35,141 nucleotides of DNA, from assembly GCA_003696795.1 (NCBI GenBank), contig RFFT01000036.1, positions 69,128 through 104,268 of the forward strand, written 5' to 3'. The DNA is from Zetaproteobacteria bacterium (lineage in GTDB: Bacteria > Pseudomonadota > Zetaproteobacteria > Mariprofundales > Mariprofundaceae). Position numbers and translations under genes: made by a program. The notes under the pieces are model-generated. The model saw only the letters and a program-made list of their open reading frames with translations, was not told the origin of the DNA and did not search any database. Positions 15,234 to 25,602 of the stretch are shown here, piece after piece (position 1 is the stretch's first letter; the number at the start of each line of letters is the position of its first letter).

Positions 15234-17225
15234 TCAGGCCTTGAACAGCAGATAGGTCAAGAAGCCGAACACCCCGATGACCATCGCGAACGCGTAATGA
15301 TAAACCATGCCCGTCTGCAATTGCCGCATGCGCGCCGCCCCCGCCTTGATGGAATCCACAATACCGCCGTGAATGACGCCGCGATCGATCATGGCAAGAT
15401 CAAACCATTGCCAGAGTATCGTGCCCAGCTTGCGCGCCGGTGCGACAAAGATTTTGGCGTACAGCTCGTCCCAATACCACTTGTTGAGCAGAAAATCATG
15501 CACGCGCGGAAAACTCGCCGCGAGCCGCTTGGGCATCTCGCTCTCGCGATAATACATGTAGCCCGCCAGCGCAATGCCGGACAACGCCAACATCAACGGC
15601 CCATAATGGGTGAAAAAGCCCAAGGTATGGTTCGTCTCCGCCTCCTCCAGCATCAACAACGGGTTATGCTCATCCAGCACGAAGATCGAACCGGCGAAAT
15701 AGCCATGCATCGTCTCCGCATCCACAAGCCCGATCGACACGCCCCACAAACCTGCGCCGATCGCGCCAATCGACAGCACCAAGAGCGGAACGGTGATCAC
15801 CTTCGGCGACTCATGCACATGCGCCTTGATCTTGGCAGGCACGCGGTCGGAGTTGTGGAAGGTCAGGAAAAACATGCGGAAGGTATAGAATGCGGTCATG
15901 AAAACGCCGGTCAGCACGCTCCAATAGGCCAACTCGCTTGCCCAGCCCATATCGCGCACCGCAGCCGCCTCGATGATCAGATCCTTGGACCAATAGCCCG
16001 CGAACGGCGGCAGCCCGGACAAGGCCAGCGCGCCGATCAACATCGTGCCATAGGTGATCGGCATAAAACGGCGCAGCTGGCCCATGATGCGGATATCCTG
16101 CTCGGCCATCATGCCGTGGATCACGCTGCCCGCCGCAAGAAACAGCAGTGCCTTGAAATAGGCATGGGTCATCAGATGGAACACCCCTGCGGAATAGGCG
16201 GAAATGCCGCAAGCCACGAACATGTAGCCAAGCTGCGAGCACGTGGAATACGCGATCACGCGCTTGATGTCATTCTGAACCAGGCCGATCGTCGCGCACA
16301 TCCAGGCCGTAATCGCTCCGACCACGGTGACGGTGGCCAATGCCGTCTCGGAAAACTCGAACATCGGCGACAAACGTGCGACCATGAATACGCCGGCGGT
16401 GACCATCGTCGCGGCGTGAATCAATGCCGAGATCGGAGTCGGACCCTCCATCGAATCCGGCAGCCAGACATGCAGCGGCACCTGTGCGCTCTTGCCCATC
16501 GCGCCGACGAACAGCGCAAGACACATGAACGTGATCGCTTCAATCTGCCAGCCGAGGAAATGCAATGAGACATGTTTCGCGACGAAGGCAGGCACCTGCG
16601 CGAACACGGCCTGATATTCAACCGTGCCAAAGTAATACCACACCGCCAGAATGCCGATCGCGAACCCGAAATCGCCCACGCGGTTGACGATGAAGGCCTT
16701 GAGCGCGGCGAAGTTCGCGCTCTCGCGCTTGTACCAGAAGCCGATCAACAGATACGAAAACAGGCCCACAGCCTCCCAGCCGAAGAACAGGGTGAAAAAA
16801 TTGTTGCCCATGACCAACACCAGCATCGAGAAGGTGAAGGCCGAAATGTAGGAAAAGAAGCGTGTATAACCGGGATCGCCATGCATGTATCCAATCGTGT
16901 ACACATGCACACAGGCGGACACGATGGTCACGGTCACCATCATGATCACGGTCAACCGGTCGATCATCATGCCCACCGGCACAATGAACTTGTCGGAAAG
17001 CATCCAGGTCCAAAGATTGCCGTGGAACGACGCGCCATGCTGCACCTGCACGAAGACATCTATCGACAGAATGGCGGCGCCTATCGTGCCCAGGCAGCAA
17101 ATCCAGTGGGTAAGCTTTTCCTTCAACGCCCAACCGAACAATCCGGCGAGCAGCGCCGCAAGCAAGGGCAGGGCCGGTATGGCCAACAATTCCGTGGTGT
17201 TGAGCGACATTGCGGTTTCGTGCAC
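15234..17225 (-). CDS. nuoL: NADH-quinone oxidoreductase subunit L
   Basis: Largest antiporter-like subunit of complex I. It carries the long lateral helix that clamps the membrane arm, and it pumps protons. The 663 residues compare with 613 in E. coli and about 670 in beta-type enzymes. Motifs include WLPDSMEGPTPISALIHAATMVTAGVF and NDIKRVIAYSTCSQLGYMFVACG. The extended C-terminal part includes DELYAKIFVAPARKLG, typical of the lateral helix region. I start at GTG 17225 because GGGAGG lies 5 nt upstream; an ATG 15 nt later lacks any ribosome binding site. It starts 12 nt after nuoK. Confidence 0.97.
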   Translation of the reverse strand: MHETAMSLNTTELLAIPALPLLAALLAGLFGWALKEKLTHWICCLGTIGAAILSIDVFVQVQHGASFHGNLWTWMLSDKFIVPVGMMIDRLTVIMMVTVTIVSACVHVYTIGYMHGDPGYTRFFSYISAFTFSMLVLVMGNNFFTLFFGWEAVGLFSYLLIGFWYKRESANFAALKAFIVNRVGDFGFAIGILAVWYYFGTVEYQAVFAQVPAFVAKHVSLHFLGWQIEAITFMCLALFVGAMGKSAQVPLHVWLPDSMEGPTPISALIHAATMVTAGVFMVARLSPMFEFSETALATVTVVGAITAWMCATIGLVQNDIKRVIAYSTCSQLGYMFVACGISAYSAGVFHLMTHAYFKALLFLAAGSVIHGMMAEQDIRIMGQLRRFMPITYGTMLIGALALSGLPPFAGYWSKDLIIEAAAVRDMGWASELAYWSVLTGVFMTAFYTFRMFFLTFHNSDRVPAKIKAHVHESPKVITVPLLVLSIGAIGAGLWGVSIGLVDAETMHGYFAGSIFVLDEHNPLLMLEEAETNHTLGFFTHYGPLMLALSGIALAGYMYYRESEMPKRLAASFPRVHDFLLNKWYWDELYAKIFVAPARKLGTILWQWFDLAMIDRGVIHGGIVDSIKAGAARMRQLQTGMVYHYAFAMVIGVFGFLTYLLFKA

Positions 17226-17237
17226 GACAGCCTCCCC

Positions 17238-17543
17238 CTAGCCCTGCAAGGTATTGATGTCCTCGACCTCGATCGAGCGACGCGTGCGATAGAAGGCGAC
17301 CAGGATCGCCAGACCCACGGCGACCTCGCTGGCCGCGACAGTGAGCACGAAGAACACGAAGATCTGGCCCGCGAGATCGTTCAAGTAATGCGAAAAGGCG
17401 ACCAGATTCAGGTTCACCGCGAGCAGCATCAGCTCGATGCACATCAGGATCGTGATCACGTTCTTCCGGTTCAGAAACAAACCGATCACCCCGAGCGAAA
17501 ACAATGCCGCGCCCACGGTCAGGTAATCCGACAACTCCACCAT
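17238..17543 (-). CDS. nuoK: NADH-quinone oxidoreductase subunit K
   Basis: Small membrane subunit of complex I with three TM helices, 101 residues (E. coli 100). The two conserved membrane Glu residues involved in proton transfer are visible in [12 protein letters not shown] and in [17 protein letters not shown]. It lies one base after the nuoJ stop, so the genes are tightly coupled. Confidence 0.97.
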   Translation of the reverse strand: MVELSDYLTVGAALFSLGVIGLFLNRKNVITILMCIELMLLAVNLNLVAFSHYLNDLAGQIFVFFVLTVAASEVAVGLAILVAFYRTRRSIEVEDINTLQG

Positions 17544-17544
17544 C

Positions 17545-18129
17545 TTACATCCTCACCTTGCGCAGGCGGTCTTCCTTACGCACGCGCACCTGCGCGGAAA
17601 TATTCTGATACTTGGCGTCCTTGCGGCTGCGAATCGTCAACACGATGGCACCAACCAGCGCCGCCAGCAGCACCAGGGCCGCAATCTCGAAACCGAGCAG
17701 ATACTTGGTATACAGAATCTTGCCAATCTCCACCGTGTTGTTGACATCGCGACCGAGATGCTCGGCGGTCGCGCGCACGCCGTCGGTGAAGATGCCCGAA
17801 TGCGCCGCAGCGATGAATTCGATGAGCAACACGCCCGCAACCAACGCACCGATCGGCAGATAACGGGTAAAACCCTCGCGCAATACCGCCGTATTGATCT
17901 CCAGCATCATGATCACGAACATGAACAGCACCATCACCGCGCCGACATAAACCAGGATCAGTATCACGCCCAGGAATTCCGCATCGAGCATGAAAAACAG
18001 GCCGGAGGCATTGAAAAAGCAGAAAATCAGAAACATCACCGAATGCATGGTGTTGCGCGCCAACACCACGCCCATCGCCGCCAGCACAGCCAGGCCGCCA
18101 AACATGTAAAAGAAAGCCGATTCGAGCAT
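17545..18129 (-). CDS. nuoJ: NADH-quinone oxidoreductase subunit J
   Basis: Membrane subunit with five TM helices near the junction of the peripheral and membrane arms, 194 residues (E. coli 184). The conserved helix segment [24 protein letters not shown], containing the pi-bulge that takes part in conformational coupling, is intact. The C-terminus is a basic tail ([11 protein letters not shown]). The ATG at 18129 has GGGAGGGG upstream. It lies 20 nt after nuoI and 1 nt before nuoK. Confidence 0.97.
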   Translation of the reverse strand: MLESAFFYMFGGLAVLAAMGVVLARNTMHSVMFLIFCFFNASGLFFMLDAEFLGVILILVYVGAVMVLFMFVIMMLEINTAVLREGFTRYLPIGALVAGVLLIEFIAAAHSGIFTDGVRATAEHLGRDVNNTVEIGKILYTKYLLGFEIAALVLLAALVGAIVLTIRSRKDAKYQNISAQVRVRKEDRLRKVRM

Positions 18130-18149
18130 CTCCCCTCCCAGCTTCTGGA

Positions 18150-18638
18150 CTAACAGTACTTGGCGTCCGCGGCAAGGTTCGCCGCGATCTGCGCCTCATA
18201 GCGCTCGCCATTGGCCAGCAGCATATCCTTCGTGTAATACAGCGCCTCGCGCGTCTCGGACGCGTACTCAAACTCCTGCGTTTCCACAATGGCATCGACC
18301 GGACACGCTTCCTGGCAAAAACCACAATAAATGCACTTGGTCATATCGATATCATAACGCGTGGTGCGACGCGTGCCGTCGGCGCGTTCCTCGGACTCGA
18401 TGCGAATGGCCAGCGCCGGACAGATCACCTCGCACAACTTGCATGCAATGCAACGTTCCTCACCCGATTCGTAGCGACGCAACGCATGCAGCCCGCGAAA
18501 CCGCGGCGACAATGGCGTCCGCTCCTCCGGGTATTCCACCGTGATCTTCTTCTTGAACAAGTACCGCCCGGTCAGCGACAGGCCGACCAGCAGCTCCCAC
18601 AGCAACCAGGTTTTGAATGCGCGCTTGATCAGGCCCAC
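18150..18638 (-). CDS. nuoI: NADH-quinone oxidoreductase subunit I
   Basis: Peripheral-arm subunit holding the two [4Fe-4S] clusters N6a and N6b that pass electrons toward N2. Both ferredoxin motifs are complete: [12 protein letters not shown] and [12 protein letters not shown]. From the GTG at 18638 the product is 162 residues, the length usual in beta-like complex I and shorter than E. coli NuoI (180). GGAGG lies 7 nt upstream, at the nuoH stop, and [15 protein letters not shown] matches the family N-terminus. The longer frame extending back into nuoH is not homologous. The nearby ATG at 18643 is out of frame. Confidence 0.96.
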   Translation of the reverse strand: MGLIKRAFKTWLLWELLVGLSLTGRYLFKKKITVEYPEERTPLSPRFRGLHALRRYESGEERCIACKLCEVICPALAIRIESEERADGTRRTTRYDIDMTKCIYCGFCQEACPVDAIVETQEFEYASETREALYYTKDMLLANGERYEAQIAANLAADAKYC

Positions 18639-18642
18639 CGCA

Positions 18643-19704
18643 TCACCTCCAAGGCATCCAGAAATTGATGATCGCGTCGAGACCGGGCGTATAGATGAAG
18701 ATGCCGACAACAGCGATCCAGGCCAGAGTCCAAGGCAGGAACACCTTCCATCCCAGACGCATCATCTGATCGTAGCGATAGCGTGGAAAGGTCGCCCGCA
18801 TCCAGATGAACAGGAACACCAAAAAGCCCGTCTTGGCAAGCAACCAGAAGGTGCCGGGGATAACATCCAGCGCCGGAATGGGCGCATACCACCCCCCGAG
18901 AAACAGGATCGAGGTCATGAGCGCGATCATGATCATCGCCGCATACTCGGCGAGCGAGAAGGTCGCAAACCACATCCCCGAATACTCGACATGATAGCCG
19001 GACACGAGCTCCTCGGTCTCGGTCAGGTCAAACGGCGTACGTCCCACCTCCGCGCAGCCGGAAATGAAATAGACCAGCAGCATCGGGAACAATGGAATCA
19101 TGTACCAGTGCAAGATCCCGCCCTGCTGGGCGCGCACGATGTCCGCCAAGTCCAGGCTTCCGGCCAGCATCATCACCGTGACCAGGGCAAACCCCATCGA
19201 GATCTCGTAGGAAATCATCTGACAGGTCGAACGCATCGCACCCATGATCGGATACTTCGAGTTCGATGCCCAGCCGGCCATCAGCACGCCATAGATCGAC
19301 AGGCTGGATACAGCCATGATGTACAGCAGTCCGACATTCAGATGCGCCACCGCCATCACGTGCGGCTCATCCCACAGCCCAAACAAAGATGTCTCGCCGA
19401 AGGGAACCACCGCATAGGCGACCAATGCAGGCGTCAACGAGAGGATGGGCGCCAGCACAAACAGAAACTTGTTCGCACGCGCCGGAATCGTCGTCTCCTT
19501 CAGAAACAGCTTGAGGCCGTCGGCCAGTGGCTGCAACAGGCCGGCGGGTCCGACGCGGTTGCATCCCTTGCGCACCTGAATCCAGCCGATCACCCGGCGC
19601 TCGAGGTAGGTGATATAGGCAACGGACAGTGCCACCGGGACGGTGATGGCCAGAATCTCCAGCGCCCAGATACCTGCCTGGGCGGCCATATCAAGCCCAC
19701 TCAT
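18643..19704 (-). CDS. nuoH: NADH-quinone oxidoreductase subunit H
   Basis: Membrane subunit that forms, with NuoB and NuoD, the quinone chamber; 353 residues with eight or more TM helices. Conserved loops are visible: [38 protein letters not shown] at the N-terminus, [23 protein letters not shown] in the middle, and [22 protein letters not shown] toward the end. It starts with an ATGA overlap with nuoG. Position 48 is Cys (RKGCNRVGP) where many homologues have a polar or Pro residue, which is minor. Confidence 0.97.
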   Translation of the reverse strand: MSGLDMAAQAGIWALEILAITVPVALSVAYITYLERRVIGWIQVRKGCNRVGPAGLLQPLADGLKLFLKETTIPARANKFLFVLAPILSLTPALVAYAVVPFGETSLFGLWDEPHVMAVAHLNVGLLYIMAVSSLSIYGVLMAGWASNSKYPIMGAMRSTCQMISYEISMGFALVTVMMLAGSLDLADIVRAQQGGILHWYMIPLFPMLLVYFISGCAEVGRTPFDLTETEELVSGYHVEYSGMWFATFSLAEYAAMIMIALMTSILFLGGWYAPIPALDVIPGTFWLLAKTGFLVFLFIWMRATFPRYRYDQMMRLGWKVFLPWTLAWIAVVGIFIYTPGLDAIINFWMPWR

Positions 19705-22055
19705 GATGCCTCCCCACTCAATCTTGCCGATGTCACGTCGGATAAATGACCTGCCACGCCCCGCTTGGCGATGTAGATCACGCCGGGGCTGACGTCCTCA
19801 CGCGTCCCCACCCGGAACGTTTCCTTGCCAAGAAACGACTCGATGGTCAGCGGCCCTGCCTCAAGGCCCAGGGACGCCAATGTGTCCGGATGCACGATCA
19901 CGTCGTCCAATGCATGGATACGCCCGGCCTCCGACAATAGCGCCGAAGCGCGCGCCCACATCCCCTCGCGATACATCGAATAGCGACTGACCACATCCAG
20001 CGGGAATGCCGGTGGCTGCGTGTTCGGCAAGACCTGTACCCGATTGCGCGCCACGGGCACCAGGCATGCATCGCACGTTGCCGAGGCGCATGCCTCGCGC
20101 ACCGCAGGCATGGCCGCAAACAACCGCTCGCGCAACTCGTCCAGCGACACCACCGGCGGCTCGCCACCCATCTCCTGGACCAGCCGCATCATCACCTTCC
20201 ACAGCGGGCGCTCCTGGCCCAAGGACTTGACCGGCTTGCTGGCCACACGCACCCGACCTTCCATGTTCAAGAACGTGCCCTCAATCTCGGCATAGGCCGC
20301 GGCCGGCAACTTCACCGCCGCACGCCGACCCACGTCGCCGTCGATCGCGCCGATCTGGATCAGCGGCACCTTGCGCAAGGCCGCATCGGCGGCGGACGGA
20401 AACAGACCGTCGCCAACCGGATCGCTACCGATCAGCAACAAGGCATCCAGTTCCCCCGCGCCGGCCGCGGCAAACAGATCGCGCGCGCTAGTGCGCACAT
20501 CGCCGAACACGGCGGACAGCATTTGCGCATTCATTTCTTCCGGAACCAAATTGCGCCCGTCGCGACCGGGCTCGGCGTGGCCACATGCACGCATCAACAG
20601 ATCCAGCCCATAAACCAGAGCGGCCGCATCCTCATGCGAGCGGATCTCCTCGCCAACGACCAACGCGCAGGAATCGGCCATCAGCGCATCCGCCAATACC
20701 TTGCCGGCTTCATGCCGCGCCTCGACACGCGCCAGCCAGTCATCCATTCCCGCCGCCGTCTTGCCCAACTCCTGCACCTGCTCCATCGCACGGGCGATCA
20801 CCGCATGCCAGTCGCGCGGACGTATCAAGGCATCCTGCGTCAACCGAACATTGGTACGATAGTTCATCGCTCCAATGCGTGAAACAGGACGCCCGTTGCG
20901 CACCCGCTTGCGCAAGCGCTGCATCAACAGCGGCAGCCGCTGCCGCAAATCCGAACCCAGCACCACGACGCGGTCCGCCGCCTCGATCTGGGCGGTGGTC
21001 ATCGAGAACCCCTCCTCGAACGCGAACGGACGCATATCCCGCCGATGCAGATCGAATGCCACCTTGGCATCCGGGAACACGGCATCGCGCATCAGGCGGA
21101 TCGACATCAGGCCTTCCAGACTCCAGCAGGGCGAGAACACGATGCCCACACGCTTGCCTCGGGTCAACTCGACCACGCGTGCAAACGCCTCGTCCCAGCT
21201 GGCAGGCTCGAACGCATCGCCGCGCCGCAGCTTCGGCTCGAGAATGCGCTGCGGCGAGCGGAAGGCATCATACACATAGCGTCCGCGGTCACAAATCCAT
21301 GGCTCGGGGCTGCCTTCCACCGGACGAATGCGAATCACCCGCTCGTCCCGAGACTCGATATTGATATCGCAGCCATTGGGGCACTGCGTGCAGGTACTGC
21401 GATGATGGGTCAGCTCCCAGGGTCGGGAAACATCATGCGAGGGTTTGTCCAGCAATGCGCCGACCGGACAGATATCCGGCAAATTGCCGGACAGTTCGGA
21501 CTCCAGCGCATCCTCCACAATGCCGGCGATCGTCATGTGATCGCCGCGGTTGAGCACGCCCATATCGCCGGTCCCGGCCACCTCGTTGGCAAAGCGCACG
21601 CAACGCGTGCAATGAATGCAACGGGTCATACAGGTATTCACAAACGGACCCAGGTCGTAATTGATCACCGCCCGCTTCGGCTCGGTATAACGCCCCTTCG
21701 AAGGGCCATAATCCACCGCATAGTCCTGCAGCTTGCAATCCCCGCCCTGATCGCAAACCGGGCAATCGAGCGGATGATGGATCAGCAGATATTCCATGAT
21801 CATCGCCCGGTCCTTGCGCAACGCCTCACTCTGCGTCCGCACCTTCATGCCTTCGGACACCGGCGTGCAACAGCTCGCCGCGGGCTTGTTCCAACCCTCC
21901 ACTTCGACCAGACACATGCGGCAGTTCGCCGCAACCGAGAGCTCGGGATGATAGCAGAAATACGGCACATCGACGCCGTGCTGCCGACACGCCTCGAGGA
22001 TGCTCGTCCCCGGCTCGACGGTCACTTCCCTGTCATCAATAAACAATGTCGTCAT
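19701..22055 (-). CDS. nuoG: NADH-quinone oxidoreductase subunit G
   Basis: Large Fe-S subunit of the peripheral arm, 784 residues. The ATG at 22055 overlaps nuoF by 4 nt and starts the ferredoxin domain MTTLFIDDREVTVEPG. Ligands seen: N1b [2Fe-2S] Cys34, Cys45, Cys48 and Cys62 or 63; N5 His94, Cys98, Cys101, Cys107; N4 Cys146, Cys149, Cys152, Cys196. A further CxxCxxxC (222, 225, 229) plus Cys255 corresponds to the off-path N7 cluster found only in some bacteria. The C-terminal half is a molybdopterin oxidoreductase-like domain without catalytic cofactor function. The longer frame upstream of the ATG lies in nuoF and is not homologous. Confidence 0.97.
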   Translation of the reverse strand: MTTLFIDDREVTVEPGTSILEACRQHGVDVPYFCYHPELSVAANCRMCLVEVEGWNKPAASCCTPVSEGMKVRTQSEALRKDRAMIMEYLLIHHPLDCPVCDQGGDCKLQDYAVDYGPSKGRYTEPKRAVINYDLGPFVNTCMTRCIHCTRCVRFANEVAGTGDMGVLNRGDHMTIAGIVEDALESELSGNLPDICPVGALLDKPSHDVSRPWELTHHRSTCTQCPNGCDINIESRDERVIRIRPVEGSPEPWICDRGRYVYDAFRSPQRILEPKLRRGDAFEPASWDEAFARVVELTRGKRVGIVFSPCWSLEGLMSIRLMRDAVFPDAKVAFDLHRRDMRPFAFEEGFSMTTAQIEAADRVVVLGSDLRQRLPLLMQRLRKRVRNGRPVSRIGAMNYRTNVRLTQDALIRPRDWHAVIARAMEQVQELGKTAAGMDDWLARVEARHEAGKVLADALMADSCALVVGEEIRSHEDAAALVYGLDLLMRACGHAEPGRDGRNLVPEEMNAQMLSAVFGDVRTSARDLFAAAGAGELDALLLIGSDPVGDGLFPSAADAALRKVPLIQIGAIDGDVGRRAAVKLPAAAYAEIEGTFLNMEGRVRVASKPVKSLGQERPLWKVMMRLVQEMGGEPPVVSLDELRERLFAAMPAVREACASATCDACLVPVARNRVQVLPNTQPPAFPLDVVSRYSMYREGMWARASALLSEAGRIHALDDVIVHPDTLASLGLEAGPLTIESFLGKETFRVGTREDVSPGVIYIAKRGVAGHLSDVTSARLSGEAS

Positions 22056-23329
22056 GCCGCCTTCTCCACCAAACGCGCCCGAACCTCGTCCGGGAAATGT
22101 TTCAACATGGACAGCACCGGTGCCGCCGCGCCATCGGCCAACGCGCAAATCGTGCGACCGGCCATGTGCTCCGCAGCGTCGGAAAGCACCTCCAGATCCT
22201 GTTCCGTGGCCTTGCCCGCCTCCAGCTTCAACATCAGCCGCTCCAGCCAGCCCGTGCCCTCGCGACAAGGCGTGCATTGCCCGCAAGACTCATGGGCGTA
22301 GAAATGGCTCAGCCGCCGGGTCACCGCGACCACATCGGTCGTCTCGTCCATCACGATGATCGCACCCGAACCGAGCATGGAGCCCGCCTTGACCATGTCA
22401 TCGTAGGTCAGCGGCACCTCGTAGTGCTCGGCGGTCAACCATGGGGTGGACGAGCCGCCGGGGATCACCACCTTAGGCACCGAACCATGCCTCAATCCGC
22501 CGCAGTGCTCCTCGATCAAGGTCTTGAGCGTGGTACCCATCGGCACTTCATAGTTGCCCGGCTTGTTCACATGCCCGGAGACGGAGAAGATCTTACAGCC
22601 GGCGCTGTTTTGCACCCCGATCGCCGCATGCCAGTCTCCGCCGTGTTCGAGGATGGCCGGCACGGTCGCCAGCGTCTCGACGTTGTTGACCACCGTCGGA
22701 CAGCGATAAAACCCCTCGACAGCCGGAAACGGCGGCTTGTAGCGCGGCCGCCCGGGCTTACCCTCGAGCGACTCGATCAATGCCGTTTCCTCGCCGCAGA
22801 CATAGGCACCCGCACCGCGATGGACGGTCAAGTGCATGGTGTAGCCGGTGCCGAGAATATTCTCGCCCAGCAAGTTCGCCGCATAAGCCTCCCGAATCGC
22901 CTCGTTCAGAATCTCGGCCTCACGCTTGAACTCGCCACGAATGTAGATATAGGCATCGCGCACGTTCAACGCGAAACCGGCCATGATCATCCCCTCGATC
23001 AGCAAATGAGGATCATAGCGCATGATGTCACGATCCTTGAACGTGCCCGGCTCACCCTCGTCGGCGTTGCACAGCAGATAGGTCGGCTTGCCGGTATCCC
23101 GCGGCACGAACGACCACTTCAGCCCGGTCGGAAAACCCGCCCCGCCGCGTCCGCGCAAACCCGATTTCTTCATCTCATCGATGATCTTCTCGGGCGTAAA
23201 CTCGTTGAGCACGGTCGGCAGGAAACGGTAGGCACCGTTGGCGCGCGCCACCTCCAGCCGTCGCTGGTTCGGAATACGGATGCGATCGAAACAAATCTGG
23301 GTCACCTGCTTGGGATCGGATGGAATCAT
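22052..23329 (-). CDS. nuoF: NADH-quinone oxidoreductase subunit F
   Basis: NADH-oxidising subunit of complex I, 425 residues. The FMN/NADH Rossmann region includes SGLRGRGGAGFPTGLKWSF (about 59-77) and CNADEGEPGTFKDRDIM. The [4Fe-4S] cluster N3 is bound by ESCGQCTPCREG together with a later Cys in AGRTICALADG. The ATG at 23329 overlaps the nuoE stop by 4 nt and the end overlaps nuoG by 4 nt, so E, F and G, the NADH-dehydrogenase module, are translationally coupled. Confidence 0.97.
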   Translation of the reverse strand: MIPSDPKQVTQICFDRIRIPNQRRLEVARANGAYRFLPTVLNEFTPEKIIDEMKKSGLRGRGGAGFPTGLKWSFVPRDTGKPTYLLCNADEGEPGTFKDRDIMRYDPHLLIEGMIMAGFALNVRDAYIYIRGEFKREAEILNEAIREAYAANLLGENILGTGYTMHLTVHRGAGAYVCGEETALIESLEGKPGRPRYKPPFPAVEGFYRCPTVVNNVETLATVPAILEHGGDWHAAIGVQNSAGCKIFSVSGHVNKPGNYEVPMGTTLKTLIEEHCGGLRHGSVPKVVIPGGSSTPWLTAEHYEVPLTYDDMVKAGSMLGSGAIIVMDETTDVVAVTRRLSHFYAHESCGQCTPCREGTGWLERLMLKLEAGKATEQDLEVLSDAAEHMAGRTICALADGAAAPVLSMLKHFPDEVRARLVEKAA

Positions 23330-23829
23330 GCCTTCCCCCCCTTGCCGCGCGCCTCGTCGATAAAGCGGTCGATATAGGCCTCGTCAACATTCTCGTGGTA
23401 TTCGTTGTTGATCTGCACCACCGGCGCGCCCCCGCATGCCCCGGCACATTCGACCTCGGTCACCGTGAACATGCCGTCCGGCGTCGTTTCGCCAACCTTG
23501 ATGCCGAGCTTGTCACACATATGCCGCACCAGGCGGTCGGCGCCATTCAACATGCAACTGGCGTTGGTGCACACCTCCATCAGGTAGGTGCCGCAGGGCT
23601 GTTCGCGGAACATCGTGTAGAATGTCACCACCTCGCGCACCTGGATCAGGGTCAGCCCGAGCACCTCGGCGACATGACGCTGAACATCCAGCGAAAGATA
23701 GCCGAAATCCTCCTGCGCCATGTGCAGCACAGGCAGCAGCGCCGAACGGGCGCCGGGATAGCGCGCCACCAGGGCCTGGATCTCCTCCAGCCGTTCCTGC
23801 GAGAAACGGGGTGTCTCAACCGCGCTCAT
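23326..23829 (-). CDS. nuoE: NADH-quinone oxidoreductase subunit E
   Basis: Thioredoxin-fold [2Fe-2S] subunit carrying cluster N1a, 167 residues (E. coli 166). The four cysteine ligands are in VCTNASC and [29 protein letters not shown] is a conserved family segment. It overlaps both nuoD and nuoF by 4 nt (ATGA). It works with NuoF in NADH oxidation. Confidence 0.97.
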   Translation of the reverse strand: MSAVETPRFSQERLEEIQALVARYPGARSALLPVLHMAQEDFGYLSLDVQRHVAEVLGLTLIQVREVVTFYTMFREQPCGTYLMEVCTNASCMLNGADRLVRHMCDKLGIKVGETTPDGMFTVTEVECAGACGGAPVVQINNEYHENVDEAYIDRFIDEARGKGGKA

Positions 23830-25004
23830 CGATCCACCTCCCCAAACACGATATCCTGTGTTCCCAGAATCGCCACCACATCGGCCACCATATGCCCGCG
23901 GGTCATGTAATCGAGCGCCTGCAGATGCGCAAAACCCGGCGCACGCACCTTCATGCGATACGGCTTGTTCGATCCATCCGACACGAGATAAACGCCGAAC
24001 TCACCCTTCGGATGTTCAACCGCCGCATACACCTCGCCTTCCGGCACGTGATAGCCCTCGGAGAAAAACTTGAAGTGATGGATCAGCGCCTCCATATCGG
24101 TCTTCATTTCGGCGCGCGGCGGATTGGTCAGCTTGTAGTCGTCGATCTTGACCGGACCCGGATTGTTCTCCAGCCACTCGATACATTGCTGGACGATGCG
24201 GTTGGACTGCCGCATCTCCTCCACGCGCACCAGATAACGGTCATAGCAGTCGCCGGTGACGCCGACCGGCACCTCGAAATCCATCTTGTCGTAGACATCG
24301 TAGGGCTGGGTCTTGCGCAGATCCCAGGCAATGTTCGAGCCACGAATCATCGGACCGGAAAACCCCCAGTCCAACGCGCCTTGCTCATCCACCACGGCAA
24401 TGTCCACATTGCGCTGCTTCCAGATGCGGTTCTCGGTCAGCAGGGTCTCGTATTCGTCCACATAGCCGGGAAACCGCTCGGTGAACGCCTTGATCTTGTC
24501 CAGCAGACCCTCCGGCAGATCCTTGGCCACCCCGCCGGGACGGAAATAGGCCGCATGCATGCGTGCACCGGACACTGCCTCATAGAAGTCGAAGATATCC
24601 TCGCGCTCACGGAAGCAGTAAAGGAACACGGTCATCGCCCCGATATCCAGCGCCACCGCCCCCAACCACAGACAGTGATTCAGGATGCGCGTCAGCTCGG
24701 CATACATGACCCGGATATACTGCGCGCGTTCCGGCGGTGTAATACCCAGCAACCGCTCCACGGCCAGCGCATAGGCATGCTCGTTGGCCATCATCGAGAC
24801 ATAATCGAAGCGATCGAAATACGGCACGTTCTGCTGATAGGTCTTGTACTCGAACAACTTCTCGGTACCACGATGCAACAGCCCGATATGCGGATCGGCC
24901 TTCTCCACGACCTCGCCATCCAGCTCCATAACCAGACGCAGCACACCATGCGCGGCGGGATGCTGCGGACCGAAGTTCAGCGTGTAATTCTTGATCTCAG
25001 CCAC
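23826..25004 (-). CDS. nuoD: NADH-quinone oxidoreductase subunit D
   Basis: 49-kDa-type subunit that lines the quinone site; related to the large subunit of [NiFe] hydrogenases but without metal ligands. [13 protein letters not shown] at the N-terminus carries the quinone-site His. [30 protein letters not shown] and the C-terminal IVFGEVDR are typical. I start at GTG 25004 (392 residues), with a run of G 8 nt upstream; another GTG at 25010 is also possible. The protein is about 25 residues shorter than the usual beta-type NuoD, because a loop after [10 protein letters not shown] is missing. It overlaps nuoC by 8 nt and is separate from it, unlike the fused NuoCD of E. coli. Confidence 0.96.
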   Translation of the reverse strand: MAEIKNYTLNFGPQHPAAHGVLRLVMELDGEVVEKADPHIGLLHRGTEKLFEYKTYQQNVPYFDRFDYVSMMANEHAYALAVERLLGITPPERAQYIRVMYAELTRILNHCLWLGAVALDIGAMTVFLYCFREREDIFDFYEAVSGARMHAAYFRPGGVAKDLPEGLLDKIKAFTERFPGYVDEYETLLTENRIWKQRNVDIAVVDEQGALDWGFSGPMIRGSNIAWDLRKTQPYDVYDKMDFEVPVGVTGDCYDRYLVRVEEMRQSNRIVQQCIEWLENNPGPVKIDDYKLTNPPRAEMKTDMEALIHHFKFFSEGYHVPEGEVYAAVEHPKGEFGVYLVSDGSNKPYRMKVRAPGFAHLQALDYMTRGHMVADVVAILGTQDIVFGEVDR

Positions 25005-25593
25005 GGTCACCCCCCGGCCAGGTTTTTTCGATCAGCACGCGGTTCTCCAGCGTATTCGGACGATACACACAGCGCCATTGCTCCTCGTCGAAGAACATCT
25101 CCACCCGACCGGTCAACGGGAAATCCTTGCGCAGAGGATGCCCCTCGAAACCATAATCGGTGAGAATACGGCGCAAATCCGGATGGTGATTGAAAATGAT
25201 GCCGAACAGATCGAACGCCTCGCGCTCGAACCAGTTCGCCGTCGGCCATACCTCGGTCACCGAATCCACCAGGTCGCGCTCGTCCGCCATCACCTTCAGA
25301 CGCAGACGACGATTGCGCGACACCGAAAGCAAGTGATAGACAACCTGAAACCGCGGCTCGTCCTGCCGATGCGCGGGATGCTCGGACATGTCCACCCCGC
25401 AAAGATCCATCAACTGCTCATAGCCGCGCTCGCATTTCAAGAAATGACACACCTCGACAATCGCCGGGCGCGCAACCACGACGGTTTCGCAATCCAACCC
25501 TTGCGAAACCTGCAAAATCTGCGCTCCAAACCGTTGCCTGAGCGCCTCACCATCCATATCCGTATGTTTGTTCTCCAGATTATCGTGAACCAC
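24997..25593 (-). CDS. nuoC: NADH-quinone oxidoreductase subunit C
   Basis: 30-kDa-type peripheral-arm subunit, 198 residues from GTG 25593. The family signature is intact in [17 protein letters not shown] (PROSITE-type respiratory 30-kDa region). It is followed by [26 protein letters not shown]. The GTG at 25593 has AGGTGG 5 nt upstream; another GTG at 25602, directly after the nuoB stop, would add three residues but has no ribosome binding site. It is structural, contacting NuoB and NuoD, and carries no cofactor. Confidence 0.95.
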   Translation of the reverse strand: MVHDNLENKHTDMDGEALRQRFGAQILQVSQGLDCETVVVARPAIVEVCHFLKCERGYEQLMDLCGVDMSEHPAHRQDEPRFQVVYHLLSVSRNRRLRLKVMADERDLVDSVTEVWPTANWFEREAFDLFGIIFNHHPDLRRILTDYGFEGHPLRKDFPLTGRVEMFFDEEQWRCVYRPNTLENRVLIEKTWPGGDRG

Positions 25594-25602
25594 AGCAACC
25601 AC

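Noticed and set aside
15297-17744. Long plus-strand frames opposite nuoL, nuoK and nuoJ
   Set aside because: Low-complexity His/Arg/Gln-rich translations are mirror images of hydrophobic membrane proteins on the other strand.
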